Shown here: in pieces, positions 9,254 through 19,840 of the stretch
Layout: each line of letters starts with the position of its first letter
Numbering within the stretch: the first letter of the stretch is position 1
DNA from: Nocardia macrotermitis
Lineage (GTDB): Bacteria > Actinomycetota > Actinomycetes > Mycobacteriales > Mycobacteriaceae
Assembly (NCBI RefSeq): GCF_009604405.1
Contig: NZ_WEGK01000004.1
Span: 555,598-619,597, forward strand
DNA: 64,000 nt
Direction: 5' to 3'
Notes under the pieces: model-generated
What the model saw: only the letters and a program-made list of their open reading frames with translations
What the model was told of the DNA's origin: nothing
The model's database searches: none
Translations under genes and position numbers: made by a program

Positions 9254-10018
9254 ATGGGGATCAACCGTCACACCGAAACCGAGGGCGTCGAGGTCGTCAC
9301 CGTCGACTACCCGCCGGTCAATGCCCTGCCCTCGGACGGGTGGTTCGCCCTGGCCGACGCCATCCGCGAGGCCGGGCGCGCGCCGCAGACCCGGGTGGTG
9401 GTGTTGCGCGCGGAGGGCCGCGGCTTCAACGCGGGCGTGGACATCAAGGAGATGAACGCCGATTCCGGGCACACCGCGCTGATCCGCGCCAACCACGGCT
9501 GCTTCGAGGCGTTCGCGGCCGTGTACGACTGCGAGGTCCCCGTCGTCACCGCCGTCAACGGTTTCTGCCTCGGCGGCGGCATCGGCCTGGTCGGCAATTC
9601 CGATGTCATCGTCGCCTCCGACGACGCCACCTTCGGCCTGCCCGAGGTGGATCGCGGAGCCCTCGGCGCGGCCACCCATCTCGCGCGCCTGGTCCCGCAG
9701 CATCTGATGCGGACGATGTTCTTCACCGCGGGCAAGCTCACCGCGCAGCAGCTGCACCACTTCGGGTCGGTGTACAAGGTGGTGCCGCGAGCCGAACTCG
9801 ACGCCGCCGCAATGGAAGTCGCGAAGAACATCGCGAACAAGGACGGCCGGGTCATCCGGGCGGCCAAGAAGGCGCTGAACGGGATCGATGTGCAGGATGT
9901 GCACCGCTCCTACCGGTTCGAGCAGGGTTTCACCATGGAGTTGAACCTGGCGGGCGTGGCCGACGAGATCCGGGCGCGGTTCGACGACGACCTAGCCGCC
10001 CAGAAGAAGGAGAAGTAG
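9254..10018 (+). CDS. echA20: Ring-opening CoA hydrolase of the crotonase family, EchA20
   Basis: Crotonase-fold protein of 254 residues. EchA20 (Rv3550) hydrolytically opens the D ring of the HIEC-CoA intermediate in the last stage of steroid nucleus breakdown. The oxyanion segments GFNAGVDIKEM and NGFCLGGGIGLVGNSDV are visible. The start at 9254 follows GGGACTGAG and gives MGINRHTETEG. It heads the echA20-ipdA-ipdB-ipdC operon, 25 bases downstream of the KstR2 operator; the spacing to ipdA is 6 bases. Confidence 0.92.
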   Translation: MGINRHTETEGVEVVTVDYPPVNALPSDGWFALADAIREAGRAPQTRVVVLRAEGRGFNAGVDIKEMNADSGHTALIRANHGCFEAFAAVYDCEVPVVTAVNGFCLGGGIGLVGNSDVIVASDDATFGLPEVDRGALGAATHLARLVPQHLMRTMFFTAGKLTAQQLHHFGSVYKVVPRAELDAAAMEVAKNIANKDGRVIRAAKKALNGIDVQDVHRSYRFEQGFTMELNLAGVADEIRARFDDDLAAQKKEK

Positions 10019-10024
10019 AAAGCC

Positions 10025-10900
10025 ATGCGCGACAAGCGAACAACTCTCGACGCGGCCGTCGGCGAGCTGCGCAGCGGGATGACCATCGGCATCGGCGGCT
10101 GGGGCTCGCGGCGCAAGCCGATGGCCTTCGTGCGGGCGCTGTTGCGTTCGGACGTCACCGATCTCACCGTCGTCACCTACGGCGGTCCGGATCTGGGCCT
10201 GCTGTGTTCGGCGGGCAAGGTGCGAAAGGCGTACTACGGCTTCGTATCCCTGGATTCCGCGCCGTTCTACGATCCGTGGTTCGCCAAGGCCCGCACCGAG
10301 GGTGCGATCACCGTGCGCGAAATGGACGAGGGCATGGTGAAATCCGGATTGCAGGCCGCGGCGGCGCGACTGCCGTTCCTGCCGGTGCGGGCCGGATTGG
10401 GTTCCGCCGTCATCGATTTCTGGGAAGGCGAGCTGAAAACCGTTGTCTCGCCGTACCTCACGGACGGTAAGGCCGAGACGCTCGTCGCCATGCCCGCGCT
10501 GAATCTGGACGCGGCGTTCGTGCATCTGGATCTGGGCGACCAGCACGGCAACGCCGCGTACACCGGCGTCGACCCGTACATGGACGATCTCTACACCTTG
10601 GCCGCCGAGAAACGCTACCTGTCGGTGGACCGGCTGGTGGAGACCGAGGAACTGGTGAAATCCGTTCCGCAGCAGGCACTCATCCTCAACCGCATGATGG
10701 TCGACGGTGTGGTCGAGGCGCCCGGCGGCGCGCACTTCACCTTCTCCGGGAGTTACCGGCGGGACGAGAAGTTCCAGCGGCACTACGTCGAGGCCGCCAA
10801 GACGCCCGAGTCGTGGGCCGAGTTCAAGGCCCGCTATCTGGACGTGTCCGAGGACGAATACCAGGCCGCCGTCAAGGCTTTCGGCGAGGAGCAGCAGTAA
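10025..10900 (+). CDS. ipdA: Ring-C CoA hydrolase alpha subunit IpdA
   Basis: Protein of 291 residues of the CoA-transferase family I fold, close to M. tuberculosis IpdA (Rv3551). IpdA and IpdB form a heterotetramer that hydrolyses the carbon-carbon bond opening the last ring (COCHEA-CoA). Visible: the glycine-rich start GMTIGIGGWGSRRKP, the TYGGPDLGLL segment and GAHFTFSGSYRRDEKF near the C-terminus. Its TAA overlaps the ipdB ATG (TAATG), so the subunits are translationally coupled. Confidence 0.93.
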   Translation: MRDKRTTLDAAVGELRSGMTIGIGGWGSRRKPMAFVRALLRSDVTDLTVVTYGGPDLGLLCSAGKVRKAYYGFVSLDSAPFYDPWFAKARTEGAITVREMDEGMVKSGLQAAAARLPFLPVRAGLGSAVIDFWEGELKTVVSPYLTDGKAETLVAMPALNLDAAFVHLDLGDQHGNAAYTGVDPYMDDLYTLAAEKRYLSVDRLVETEELVKSVPQQALILNRMMVDGVVEAPGGAHFTFSGSYRRDEKFQRHYVEAAKTPESWAEFKARYLDVSEDEYQAAVKAFGEEQQ

Positions 10901-11658
10901 TGACAGAAGTAACCACCATCACTCGGGCCGAGATCTGCGTGATCGCCGCGGCCGAGATCTTCCGTGGCGCAGGCGAAATCATGGCCTCGCCGATGTCCAC
11001 CATCACCACCATCGGGGCGCGGCTCGCGCGGCTGACCTTCGAACCGGACCTGCTGCTGTCCGACGGTGAGGCGCTGTTCTTCGCCGAGGTGCCGCCGATC
11101 GGCGGGAAAGCGCCTGTGGAGGGCTGGATTCCGTTCTCCAAGGTGTTCGACGTGGTGAATTCCGGTCGCCGCCACGTGGTCATGGGCGCGAACCAGATCG
11201 ACCGCCACGGCAACCAGAACCTGTCCGCGTTCGGGCCGCTGCAACAGCCGACGCGGCAGATGTTCGGCGTGCGCGGGGCTCCGGGCAATACGATCAACCA
11301 TCCGACCAGCTATTTCGTGCCCCGGCACAGCAAGCGGGTGTTCTGCGACACCGTTGACATCGTGTCCGGAATCGGTTACGACAAGGTCGATTCCGAGAAT
11401 CCGGCGTACCGGTTCCACCACCTGCACCGGGTGGTGTCGAATCTGGGCGTGTTCGACTTCGGCGGTCCGGACCACACGTTGCACGCGCTGTCGCTGCATC
11501 CGGGCGTGAGTGCCGACGAGGTCGCGGAGAACACCTCGTTCGAGGTCGCGGGTCTGGCCGAGGCGGGCGAATCCCGGCTGCCCACCGACGAGGAACTGAA
11601 TATCATCCGGAATGTCCTGGATCCCAAGGGTATTCGCGAGAAGGAGGTCACCTCGTGA
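10900..11658 (+). CDS. ipdB: Ring-C CoA hydrolase beta subunit IpdB
   Basis: Protein of 252 residues, the partner of IpdA. Segments FRGAGEIMASPMSTITTIGARLARL, read here in part as GAGEIMASPMSTI, and VVMGANQIDRHGNQNLSAFG are characteristic of the beta subunit. The start at 10900 is fixed by the TAATG overlap with ipdA. Its stop overlaps the GTG of ipdC (GTGA). Confidence 0.93.
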   Translation: MTEVTTITRAEICVIAAAEIFRGAGEIMASPMSTITTIGARLARLTFEPDLLLSDGEALFFAEVPPIGGKAPVEGWIPFSKVFDVVNSGRRHVVMGANQIDRHGNQNLSAFGPLQQPTRQMFGVRGAPGNTINHPTSYFVPRHSKRVFCDTVDIVSGIGYDKVDSENPAYRFHHLHRVVSNLGVFDFGGPDHTLHALSLHPGVSADEVAENTSFEVAGLAEAGESRLPTDEELNIIRNVLDPKGIREKEVTS

Positions 11659-12740
11659 CCCAACGCCTGCGGACCGCTCTGACCGAGCTGGCCGGTATCG
11701 AACATCCGATCGTGCAGACCGGGATGGGCTGGGTGGCCGGCCCGAGCCTGGTCGCGGGCACCGCCAACGCGGGCGGGCTGGGCATCCTGGCCTCGGCGAC
11801 GATGACCCTCGCCGAACTCGAGGAGGCCATCGCCAAGACGAAGGCCAAGACGGACAAGCCTTTCGGGGTCAACATCCGCGCCGACGCCACCGACGCGCCG
11901 GACCGGATCGAGCTGATGATCCGCGAGGGCGTCAAGGTCGCGTCGTTCGCGCTCGCGCCCAAGAAGGAACTCATCGCGCGGCTGAAGGACAACGGCGTGG
12001 TGGTCGTGCCGTCGATCGGCGCGGCCAAGCACGCGGTGAAGGTCGCCTCCTGGGGCGCGGACGCGGTGATCGTGCAGGGCGGCGAGGGTGGTGGCCACAC
12101 CGGCCCGGTCGCCACCACGCTGCTGCTGCCCTCGGTGCTGGACGCGGTCGATATTCCGGTGATCGCGGGCGGCGGCTTCTTCGACGGTCGCGGACTGGCG
12201 GCGGCGCTGTCCTACGGCGCGGCGGGCGTCGCGATGGGCACCCGGTTCCTGCTCACCCAGGACAGCAGCGTGCCCGATTCGGTGAAGCAGGAGTATCTGC
12301 GGCGCGGACTTGCGGACACGGTCGTCTCCCGCAAGGTGGACGGTATGCCACACCGGGTGCTCAACACCGATCTCGTTGACCGACTGGAACATTCGGGCAG
12401 TTGGCGTGGTCTGACCGCCGCGGTCGCCAATGCCGCGAAGTTCAAGTCGATGACCGGGATGAAGTGGTCCACGATCGTGCGCGACGGCCTGACCATGCGT
12501 AAGCAGAAGGACCTCACCTGGTCCCAGGTCATCATGGCGGCCAATACCCCCATGCTGCTCAAAGCCGGTCTGGTGGAAGGCAATACGCACGCCGGCGTGC
12601 TGGCCGCGGGTCAGGTCACCGGCATCATCGAGGATCTGCCCACGGTGGCCGATCTGATCGACCGCATCGTCGACGAGGCCGTCGCCCGCATCGACGCCCT
12701 CGCCGAGCTGCGCGCGGAAAGCAGCACCCCCACAACATGA
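11655..12740 (+). CDS. ipdC: Flavin-dependent enzyme IpdC (nitronate monooxygenase-like)
   Basis: TIM-barrel FMN protein of 361 residues related to nitronate monooxygenases and enoyl reductases. IpdC (Rv3553) is required for late steroid ring degradation and acts on the hydroxylated indanone-propionyl-CoA series. Visible: PIVQTGMGWVAGP at the N-terminus, the QGGEGGGHTGPVATT phosphate-binding stretch, IAGGGFFDGRGLAAALSYGAAGVAMGTRF and the C-terminal AGQVTGIIEDLP. GTG start overlaps the ipdB stop. It is the last gene of the operon, followed by a terminator. Confidence 0.92.
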   Translation: MTQRLRTALTELAGIEHPIVQTGMGWVAGPSLVAGTANAGGLGILASATMTLAELEEAIAKTKAKTDKPFGVNIRADATDAPDRIELMIREGVKVASFALAPKKELIARLKDNGVVVVPSIGAAKHAVKVASWGADAVIVQGGEGGGHTGPVATTLLLPSVLDAVDIPVIAGGGFFDGRGLAAALSYGAAGVAMGTRFLLTQDSSVPDSVKQEYLRRGLADTVVSRKVDGMPHRVLNTDLVDRLEHSGSWRGLTAAVANAAKFKSMTGMKWSTIVRDGLTMRKQKDLTWSQVIMAANTPMLLKAGLVEGNTHAGVLAAGQVTGIIEDLPTVADLIDRIVDEAVARIDALAELRAESSTPTT

Positions 12741-12760
12741 TCGGTTCCCGAGCCGATCAC

Positions 12761-12802
12761 CGCAGGCCGCCCCGACCACCTCTCACGGGGCGGCCTGCGC
12801 TT
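12761..12802 (+). terminator. Terminator of the echA20-ipdABC operon
   Basis: A perfect 14-base-pair stem, CGCAGGCCGCCCCG at 12761-12774 pairing with 12786-12799, with an 11-base loop and a short CTT. It is 20 bases after the ipdC stop. Confidence 0.85.
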
Positions 12803-13006
12803 CGCTCGGATTCGCGGCTGGCTCGATGCGCAAGCGGCACCCTCGCCCACCGCACCGCCGAGACCCCTCGCCCGGCGGCTGCGGCAGAACGTCCGGCCGC
12901 GCGTCGTGCGTGAGACCGGTGAGGGTTCGCGATACAGACGGCATGACACGGCAGAATTCATCGGCCGTTTCGAGCGGATCCCCACGGCACCGAGCGAGAC
13001 GTGGAC

Positions 13007-14968
13007 TCAGCGCGGGGTGATCTCGACCCGGTTGTCGTGGAATACCGCGCCGCCCGCGAAGTCCGAATCACGTTCGGCGATGGTCGCATTCACGGTGGCA
13101 CCGTTGGTGAACTTGGCCCAGCGGCCCTTGGTGGTGGCCGCTACGCCGGGGCGGACGCGGTCGGAGACCTCGGCGATCGCTTCGAAGGAGCCGCGGGCGT
13201 TGGCGACCAGAACCGGTGTGCCCTCGGCGATGTCACGTGCGGCAGCGTCGTCGGGGTGGATGGTGATGCGGGATTCACCGGTGCGGCGGCGCAATTCCGG
13301 GTTCGAGCCGAAGGTGGTGTTCAGGAAATAGTGTGGCGCGGCGGATATCAGGATCAGGCCGGTGCCAGGGTCGCCCGGCGGGGTGTAGCCGGGGAGCGGA
13401 TCGTGTCCGGCGCGTTCGGCGAGCGGGGAGATGAAGTTGATCTTCTCGATCGGCACCGGACGCGGCTCGATCTTGAGGAAACCTTCCGTGCGTAATCGGT
13501 CGATGTCGTAGCCCCGCAACACGGTTCGCAGCAGGTCCTCGTCCGATTCGTACAGCGCGGGTTCGGTCAGTCCCATCCGGCGCGCGAGTCTGCGAAACGT
13601 CTCGGTCGTGGACAGGCATTCGCCCGGCGGCTCGACCGCCTTCTCGTTCCACGCCAGATACAGATTCCCGTATGCCGCAACGAAATCCGTGTGTTCGGGT
13701 TGCATGGTCGAGGGCAGCACGATATCGGCGTAGTCGACGGTGTCAGTCGGAAAGTGTTCCAGCACAACGGTGAACAGATCCTCGCGGGAGAGCCCCTCGA
13801 TCACCGCGCGCTGTTCGGGATTGGAACCCACCGGATTGGCCGCGATCACGAACAACGCCTTGACCGGCGGATCGGACGCCTCGAGCAGCCCCGCCCCCAC
13901 CCGCGTCTGCGACAACGTGCGCACCGGATTCGGCAGCAGATCGAATCGCGCCAGACTCGGCACGTCGAGCTGGTAGTGCCCCGATGTCGAATAGTGCAGT
14001 CCCCCACCACGAATCGCCCAATCACCGGTCACCGCGGGCAGACACGCCATGGTACGCAGCGCCATCCCGCCACCGGCATGCCGCTGGATCCCCTGCGAGG
14101 CCCGGATCGCGGTCGGCCGCGTGCGCGCGATCCGCTCCCCGAGTTCGACGATCCGCTCGACCGGCAGCCCCGTGATACCCGCCACCCGATCCGGCGTGAA
14201 TTCCATTATGCGACTGCGAAATTCGTACCACCCGACGGTTTTCTCGGCGAGATATCCGGCATCGTGCGCACCCCTGGTCACGATGACGTTCATCAACCCG
14301 AGCGCCAACGCCGCATCGGTCCCGGGCAGCGGCGCGAGATGCTCATCGCACCGTTCGGCGGTCCGGCTGCGCACCGGATCGATCGCGACCGTATAGGCCC
14401 CGCTGTCCTGGATGAACTTCCAGATGTGATGCCCCGAGGTCAACGGATTGGTCCCCCACAGCAACACCAGCCCCGAATGCGCGAAATCCTCCGGATCCAT
14501 TCCCCCCGCCGTCCCCAGCGTGTATTTCAACCCCGCCGACCCGGCCGCCGAACAAATCGTCGGATCATGCAGCGATGCCCCCAGCACATTGAAGAACCGC
14601 CGCACCGGAAACCCCTCGGTCCCCTGGATGTACCCCAGATTCCCGGTCCCCGGAAACGGCCAGATCGCCTCTCCCCCATACTCTTCCACAATCCCACCCA
14701 ACCGCTCGGCGATCTCCCCCAACGCCTCGTCCCACTCGATCCGCTCGAACCGCCCCTCCCCCTTGCGCCCCACCCGCCGCATCGGATACCGAATCCGATC
14801 CGCCGCATTCACCTGCTCCAGATACCGATTCACCTTCACGCACAACGCCCCCCGCGTCACCGGATGCGCCTTGGCGCCCCGCATCCCCACCGCAACCCCG
14901 CCCTCGACGGTCACTTCCCAGGAGCACCCATCAGGACAATCCAACGCACAAGCCCCGAACACCTTCAC
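13007..14968 (-). CDS. Molybdopterin-dependent oxidoreductase with [4Fe-4S] domain
   Basis: Protein of about 653 residues from the DMSO-reductase superfamily. The N-terminus carries a [4Fe-4S] set, Cys-x3-Cys-x3-Cys in ACALDCPDGCSW and a fourth Cys in GALCVKVNRYL. Then come FPGTGNLGYIQG, LLWGTNPLTSGHH and ANPVGSNPEQRAV in the cofactor domains, and a C-terminal MopB-binding beta-barrel (LISAAPHYFLNTTFG; HPDDAAARDIAEGTPV). No twin-arginine signal, so probably cytoplasmic. The GTG at 14968 is chosen because the iron-sulphur motif begins about five residues later; in-frame upstream codons are less protein-like. The substrate is unknown. It stands alone, convergent with ipdC. Confidence 0.8.
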   Translation of the reverse strand: MKVFGACALDCPDGCSWEVTVEGGVAVGMRGAKAHPVTRGALCVKVNRYLEQVNAADRIRYPMRRVGRKGEGRFERIEWDEALGEIAERLGGIVEEYGGEAIWPFPGTGNLGYIQGTEGFPVRRFFNVLGASLHDPTICSAAGSAGLKYTLGTAGGMDPEDFAHSGLVLLWGTNPLTSGHHIWKFIQDSGAYTVAIDPVRSRTAERCDEHLAPLPGTDAALALGLMNVIVTRGAHDAGYLAEKTVGWYEFRSRIMEFTPDRVAGITGLPVERIVELGERIARTRPTAIRASQGIQRHAGGGMALRTMACLPAVTGDWAIRGGGLHYSTSGHYQLDVPSLARFDLLPNPVRTLSQTRVGAGLLEASDPPVKALFVIAANPVGSNPEQRAVIEGLSREDLFTVVLEHFPTDTVDYADIVLPSTMQPEHTDFVAAYGNLYLAWNEKAVEPPGECLSTTETFRRLARRMGLTEPALYESDEDLLRTVLRGYDIDRLRTEGFLKIEPRPVPIEKINFISPLAERAGHDPLPGYTPPGDPGTGLILISAAPHYFLNTTFGSNPELRRRTGESRITIHPDDAAARDIAEGTPVLVANARGSFEAIAEVSDRVRPGVAATTKGRWAKFTNGATVNATIAERDSDFAGGAVFHDNRVEITPR

Positions 14969-15370
14969 CCATCGATCGTATCCCCACCCCACCGACCACC
15001 CACCGCCCCGAACCACCCCACCTTCAACATCACCCCAGCTCGAGACCGCAATCCCCGCATTACATTCCCACTGATCGCCGCATCCGCGAGCCCTGGCCCA
15101 TCGACTTCGCCACTCCAGGAGCGGCAATATTCGAACGTTCCGAAATATAGTTCGGACTATTCGATGGAACGAACCGTCATGAAGACCCGCCGTCGCCGTC
15201 GCACCCCACCCGAAACCGTGGATCAGGTATTCCGAAAGCTGATCGACCGCTACTCGATGTTCGAAGCGGTTCAGCTGATGCGCTGCGTACGCTGGCTGCT
15301 GCACCGAAAGCAATTCCACCGCGGGCGGAAGCGCCGAGGGGTTGCGAACGCCCCTCGGCCACAACCGAAT
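14969..15370. other. Intergenic region with operator-like palindromes
   Basis: No gene is supported. Around 15127-15175 lies a cluster of overlapping inverted repeats in unusually AT-rich DNA, including TTCGAACGTTCCGAA and a later TTCGGAC/GTTCC set. They look like a regulator-binding region for the molybdopterin oxidoreductase gene. A terminator for fadA6 occupies 15333-15359. Confidence 0.4.
15333..15359 (-). terminator. Hairpin terminator after fadA6
   Basis: A perfect 9-base-pair stem (GCCGAGGGG with CCCCTCGGC) and a 9-base loop, 12 bases past the fadA6 stop on the minus strand. Confidence 0.65.
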
Positions 15371-16555
<1,185 letters not shown>

Positions 16556-16564
16556 GGGTGACTC

Positions 16565-17191
16565 CTACTTACCTTGCTGGACTGTGGATTTCGCGCCGGG
16601 GTCGGTGAGACCGTCCAGCACGATGGTCAGGTACTGCTTGGCCAGGTTGTCCACGGTGATGCGGCCGCCGGGTTTGTACCAGCGCACGGACACCCAGACG
16701 GTGTCGCGCAGAAAGCGAAGGGCCAGTTCGGTATCGAGCTCGGGCCGGAAACTGCCGTCGCCGACGCCCTTGTCGAGCACCCGCCGCCACAGCTCGCGGA
16801 ACTCCCGGTTGTACTCGTCGATGTAATCGAAACGCGGTGTGCCACTGAGCCTTTTGGCCTCGGCCTGATAGATCGCGACGGCGGCGTGCGAGCGGTCGAA
16901 GGATTCGAAGGACGCGATGACCAATGCCTCGAGCGTGTCGCGGGCGGGCAGCCCGGCCGCGTCGATCTCCCGGTACCGCCCGAACAGGTCGTCGAGGAAT
17001 CCGCGCAGGATCTCGTCGACCATGGATTCCTTGGAATCGAAGTGATGGTAGAGACTGCCGGACAGGATTCCGGCGGCGTCGGCGATATCGCGGACCGTGG
17101 TCGCACGCAGCCCGCGCTCGGCGAACAGACCTGCCGCGATGGCGAGCAGTTCGGTGCGACGTGCGGATTTGGTGGCGTCGGGTGCGGGCAC
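16565..17191 (-). CDS. kstR2: TetR-family repressor KstR2
   Basis: Regulator of 208 residues that represses genes for C/D-ring catabolism and is relieved by HIP-CoA. The N-terminal TetR helix-turn-helix reads LFAERGLRATTVRDIADAAGILSGSLYHHF (given here as its recognisable core TVRDIADAAGILSGSLYHHF). The C-terminal part with AEAKRLSGTPRF and DTVWVSVRWYKPGG matches KstR2 (Rv3557c). The GTG at 17191 gives the family's usual length, though its ribosome-binding site is weak; an upstream TTG is possible. A palindromic operator 15 bases upstream indicates autoregulation. Confidence 0.92.
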   Translation of the reverse strand: MPAPDATKSARRTELLAIAAGLFAERGLRATTVRDIADAAGILSGSLYHHFDSKESMVDEILRGFLDDLFGRYREIDAAGLPARDTLEALVIASFESFDRSHAAVAIYQAEAKRLSGTPRFDYIDEYNREFRELWRRVLDKGVGDGSFRPELDTELALRFLRDTVWVSVRWYKPGGRITVDNLAKQYLTIVLDGLTDPGAKSTVQQGK

Positions 17192-17206
17192 TCCGCCATA
17201 GTACAA

Positions 17207-17222
17207 CCAAGCATTTGCTTGG
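17207..17222. promoter_or_regulatory. KstR2 autoregulatory operator
   Basis: CCAAGCATTTGCTTGG is a perfect 7+7 inverted repeat with a 2-base centre. It matches the KstR2 consensus with one substitution (ATTTG instead of ACTTG). It overlaps the expected promoter of kstR2-fadA6. Confidence 0.82.
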
Positions 17223-17258
17223 TCCAACGGCATCGGCGGCGACGCGACGCCCGACGGT

Positions 17259-17990
17259 TCAGCGCACCGAATACCGCAGCGGCGAGGACACCGACAGATC
17301 CGCGAGCAACCGATCACAGATCGCCACCGGTGACACCCCCGCCCGCGCCATCCGCGCGACCAGCGCCAATCGCCGTTCGCAACTGTCCCATTCGACGGTC
17401 AGCGGCCCCCGCCCCGGCCCCGCGTCGACCGTCGCCAGCACCCGCGGCGGCCCGCTCGCGGCCGGTTCCTCGATCAGTTTCAACACCATCCCCCGCTGCC
17501 AGGCGCGATAGGTGTCCATATCCGCGCCGTCCACCAATTTGTCCGTGGCCGCGCACAATCCCTCCGCGATCCCGTCGGCGAAGGCCACCCGGTCGTAACT
17601 GAATCGGCGGCACCGCCGCACCACCGCGAGCAGATCCGACCGCACCTCGCACAGCAGCGAGGTGCGCCGACGCCGCCGTAGATCGTCATCGGACTCCTGG
17701 TCCCCCGGCGCGGTCAGCAGCCCGATCCGCGCCGCCCGCGCCCGATCCCGAGCCATATCGGCCCGCAACGCACACCGCGGATCGCGTGCGACCTCGTCCT
17801 CATCCACCGCATACTCCTCGAGAATCTGTGCGGCGCGCGCCGCGACGACAGCATCCGATTCGTGATCGAGAAGTTCCGCACCCAGCGCCAACGCGGCCAT
17901 CACCTTGCCGTCCAGCCGTCTTCGAGCCAGTACCACTTCGCGCACCAGCTCTAGTTCCAGCTTTTCGTTGTCACGGTGGTCCGGACCCAT
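17259..17990 (-). CDS. Hypothetical protein, 243 residues
   Basis: Not recognised. The reading is mostly charged and helical, with Arg-rich stretches such as DDLRRRRRTSLL, no signal peptide or membrane helix, and third-position GC typical of the neighbourhood. The ATG at 17990 has GAAGGGA about 10 bases upstream. It ends 36 bases before the kstR2 operator and is divergent from the 184-residue gene at 18197. It marks the left edge of the block separating kstR2 from ipdF. Confidence 0.55.
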   Translation of the reverse strand: MGPDHRDNEKLELELVREVVLARRRLDGKVMAALALGAELLDHESDAVVAARAAQILEEYAVDEDEVARDPRCALRADMARDRARAARIGLLTAPGDQESDDDLRRRRRTSLLCEVRSDLLAVVRRCRRFSYDRVAFADGIAEGLCAATDKLVDGADMDTYRAWQRGMVLKLIEEPAASGPPRVLATVDAGPGRGPLTVEWDSCERRLALVARMARAGVSPVAICDRLLADLSVSSPLRYSVR

Positions 17991-18196
17991 GGGCCGTGGT
18001 CCCTTCGAAAAATTTCCACCGAACCGGCCTACCTCAGGATCGCACAGTCCGGGGTGGTCGGCGCCAGCGATTTTTCGAACGCCCGGAGTTCGCTGTCTTC
18101 GCCGGGCGGGGGGTCGCGCGCGGAACTCGGTTCGGTTCCGGGGCTGGATCTGGCAGACTTTCAGGAGATCTCGTGCGGGTGGGAGGGGTGGGGGTT

Positions 18197-18751
18197 GTGC
18201 AGGCTCGATCCGATGGTGGTGAATTCGGTGACGTCGTCATCGAGCACACCGAATCCAGCGTGGCGACCTGGCTCGAGTCGGATGCGTCGAGGGTGTTCCG
18301 GATCGAACGCAGTGGTCCGAGGACACGGAAGAACGTTCCGATCGGAACCCGGGACGGGAATTTCCTGACCGCCGATCTGGGCGGTGAACCGGTGACGATC
18401 AGGCCCGGCAGCGGGCGGATCGTGCGGAGAAGCTATCGGGTGATGCTCGAATTCGGTTCCAGGACAACGAGTCTCAGCCCGAAGGATCTGACGACGTGCA
18501 GGGTCCTCAACGGGCATCCCCGCGAGATCGAAAACGAATTCGCGCTACTCACCGCCTACCGGGACGGCAGCGTCGGGCTCGAATGGGCGTATCCCGTGCG
18601 CATCCCCATCATGCGACGGACGATCACCCCGCCGGAACCGGAGGCCGACGACATCCTCATCGGCTGCGGCGCGGCGGCCGCGTTCGGAACCGGATCACTC
18701 TCGCTGACCTCGATCGTGATGGGCCTCGTCTCGTCCGTATTCCCCACCTGA
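18197..18751 (+). CDS. Hypothetical protein with C-terminal membrane segment
   Basis: Protein of 184 residues, no family recognised. The body is polar (RVFRIERSGPRTRKNVPIG; VTIRPGSGRIVRRSYRVML). The C-terminus ends in a Gly/Ala/Ser-rich hydrophobic segment DDILIGCGAAAAFGTGSL and SLTSIVMGLVSSVFPT, which could be a tail anchor. The GTG at 18197 is chosen because a purine-rich GGGAGGGGTGGGGG precedes it. Confidence 0.5.
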   Translation: MQARSDGGEFGDVVIEHTESSVATWLESDASRVFRIERSGPRTRKNVPIGTRDGNFLTADLGGEPVTIRPGSGRIVRRSYRVMLEFGSRTTSLSPKDLTTCRVLNGHPREIENEFALLTAYRDGSVGLEWAYPVRIPIMRRTITPPEPEADDILIGCGAAAAFGTGSLSLTSIVMGLVSSVFPT

Positions 18752-18855
18752 GCACGGGAATCCCGAAGCGGCAGCCGGGATCGCGGGCACAGTGCCGGTC
18801 CCGTCACCGGGGGATCGTCAGCTATGACCACCCGGTGACGGAACGCGAAATGGAC

Positions 18856-19707
18856 TCAGACGATCACCGGACGCCGAGCGGCGTTCTCGGTGATGGCGTC
18901 GACAACCACGCGGAACAGCGGCGCGGGAATGTCGTGCCCCATCCCCTCGAGCGGCAGATACCCCGATCCGGGAATCGCGTCGTGGGTAGCCTGACCTCCG
19001 GCGATCTTGATCAGCGAATCCTCGGTGCCGTGGATGACCAGCGCGGGCACCTGCAACTGCTGGAGTGCGCGGCGACGGTCCGGGGCGACGATCGCCGCGG
19101 TCGTCTGCCGGGCCGCCCCCTCGGGATGACGGGCGCGATCGTAGGCACGGGCGGCCAGGGCGTAGCGACGCTCCCGCTCACTCTCCGCGTAGGTCTTCGA
19201 ACCGATCATCGCGTACAGCGCGACGATCTGTTCGATCGCCGCATCACGTTCCGGCGGCAGCGGTTTCATCAATTCCTGGAGCACCTCACCGTCGGCCATC
19301 CCGATGCTGGCGTGCGGTGTGCTCATGATCGAACACAGCGACAGCGTGCGCGGCGCGTGCTCGATCGCGACCAGTTGAGCGACCATCCCGCCCATCGACG
19401 CGCCGACGATATGCGCCTGTTCGATGCCGAGGTGGTCGAGCAGCTCCATACTGTCCCGCGCGATCGCCCGCAGGTAGTACTGGCTCTCGGGGATCCTCCA
19501 TTCGGTCAGTCCGCTGTCCCGGTTGTCGGGGCGGATCACTCGATAGCCCCGCATGCAGAGGCCGTCGACGATTTCCTGCGGCCAGTGGATCAGCTGCGAG
19601 TTGAGCCCCATGATCAGCAACATGGGCGTCCCCGCAGGATCGCCCTCGTCGCGGTAACACATTCTGACCTCGGACAGGTCAGCGAATCGGTCCATCGCAT
19701 CGCTCAT
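18856..19707 (-). CDS. Alpha/beta hydrolase
   Basis: Hydrolase of 283 residues with the nucleophile elbow GASMGGMVAQ, the oxyanion strand MLLIMGLNSQLIHWP, RPDNRDSGLTEW, an acid in VIHGTEDSLI and the C-terminal His in LEGMGHDIPAPL. This pattern is shared with LipG-type esterases. The ATG at 19707 is preferred over 19746 because GGGAGG lies 6 bases before it. The substrate is unknown; no clear link to the steroid genes. Confidence 0.8.
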   Translation of the reverse strand: MSDAMDRFADLSEVRMCYRDEGDPAGTPMLLIMGLNSQLIHWPQEIVDGLCMRGYRVIRPDNRDSGLTEWRIPESQYYLRAIARDSMELLDHLGIEQAHIVGASMGGMVAQLVAIEHAPRTLSLCSIMSTPHASIGMADGEVLQELMKPLPPERDAAIEQIVALYAMIGSKTYAESERERRYALAARAYDRARHPEGAARQTTAAIVAPDRRRALQQLQVPALVIHGTEDSLIKIAGGQATHDAIPGSGYLPLEGMGHDIPAPLFRVVVDAITENAARRPVIV

Positions 19708-19840
19708 GACAAGCCTCCCGAAGTTGTGGTCGACGATTGCAGACATCGAGCATGCAAAACGAACTACATCCGGGTGTTCATGAAGCTTGGAACCGCGACG
19801 GCTGCTGATTCTCTCCGACAGCCGCCACCCATCGATGGTC

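Noticed and set aside
12826..13006. Short frames between ipdC and the molybdopterin oxidoreductase
   Set aside because: No ribosome-binding site and no protein-like composition; the region is the space between convergent units.
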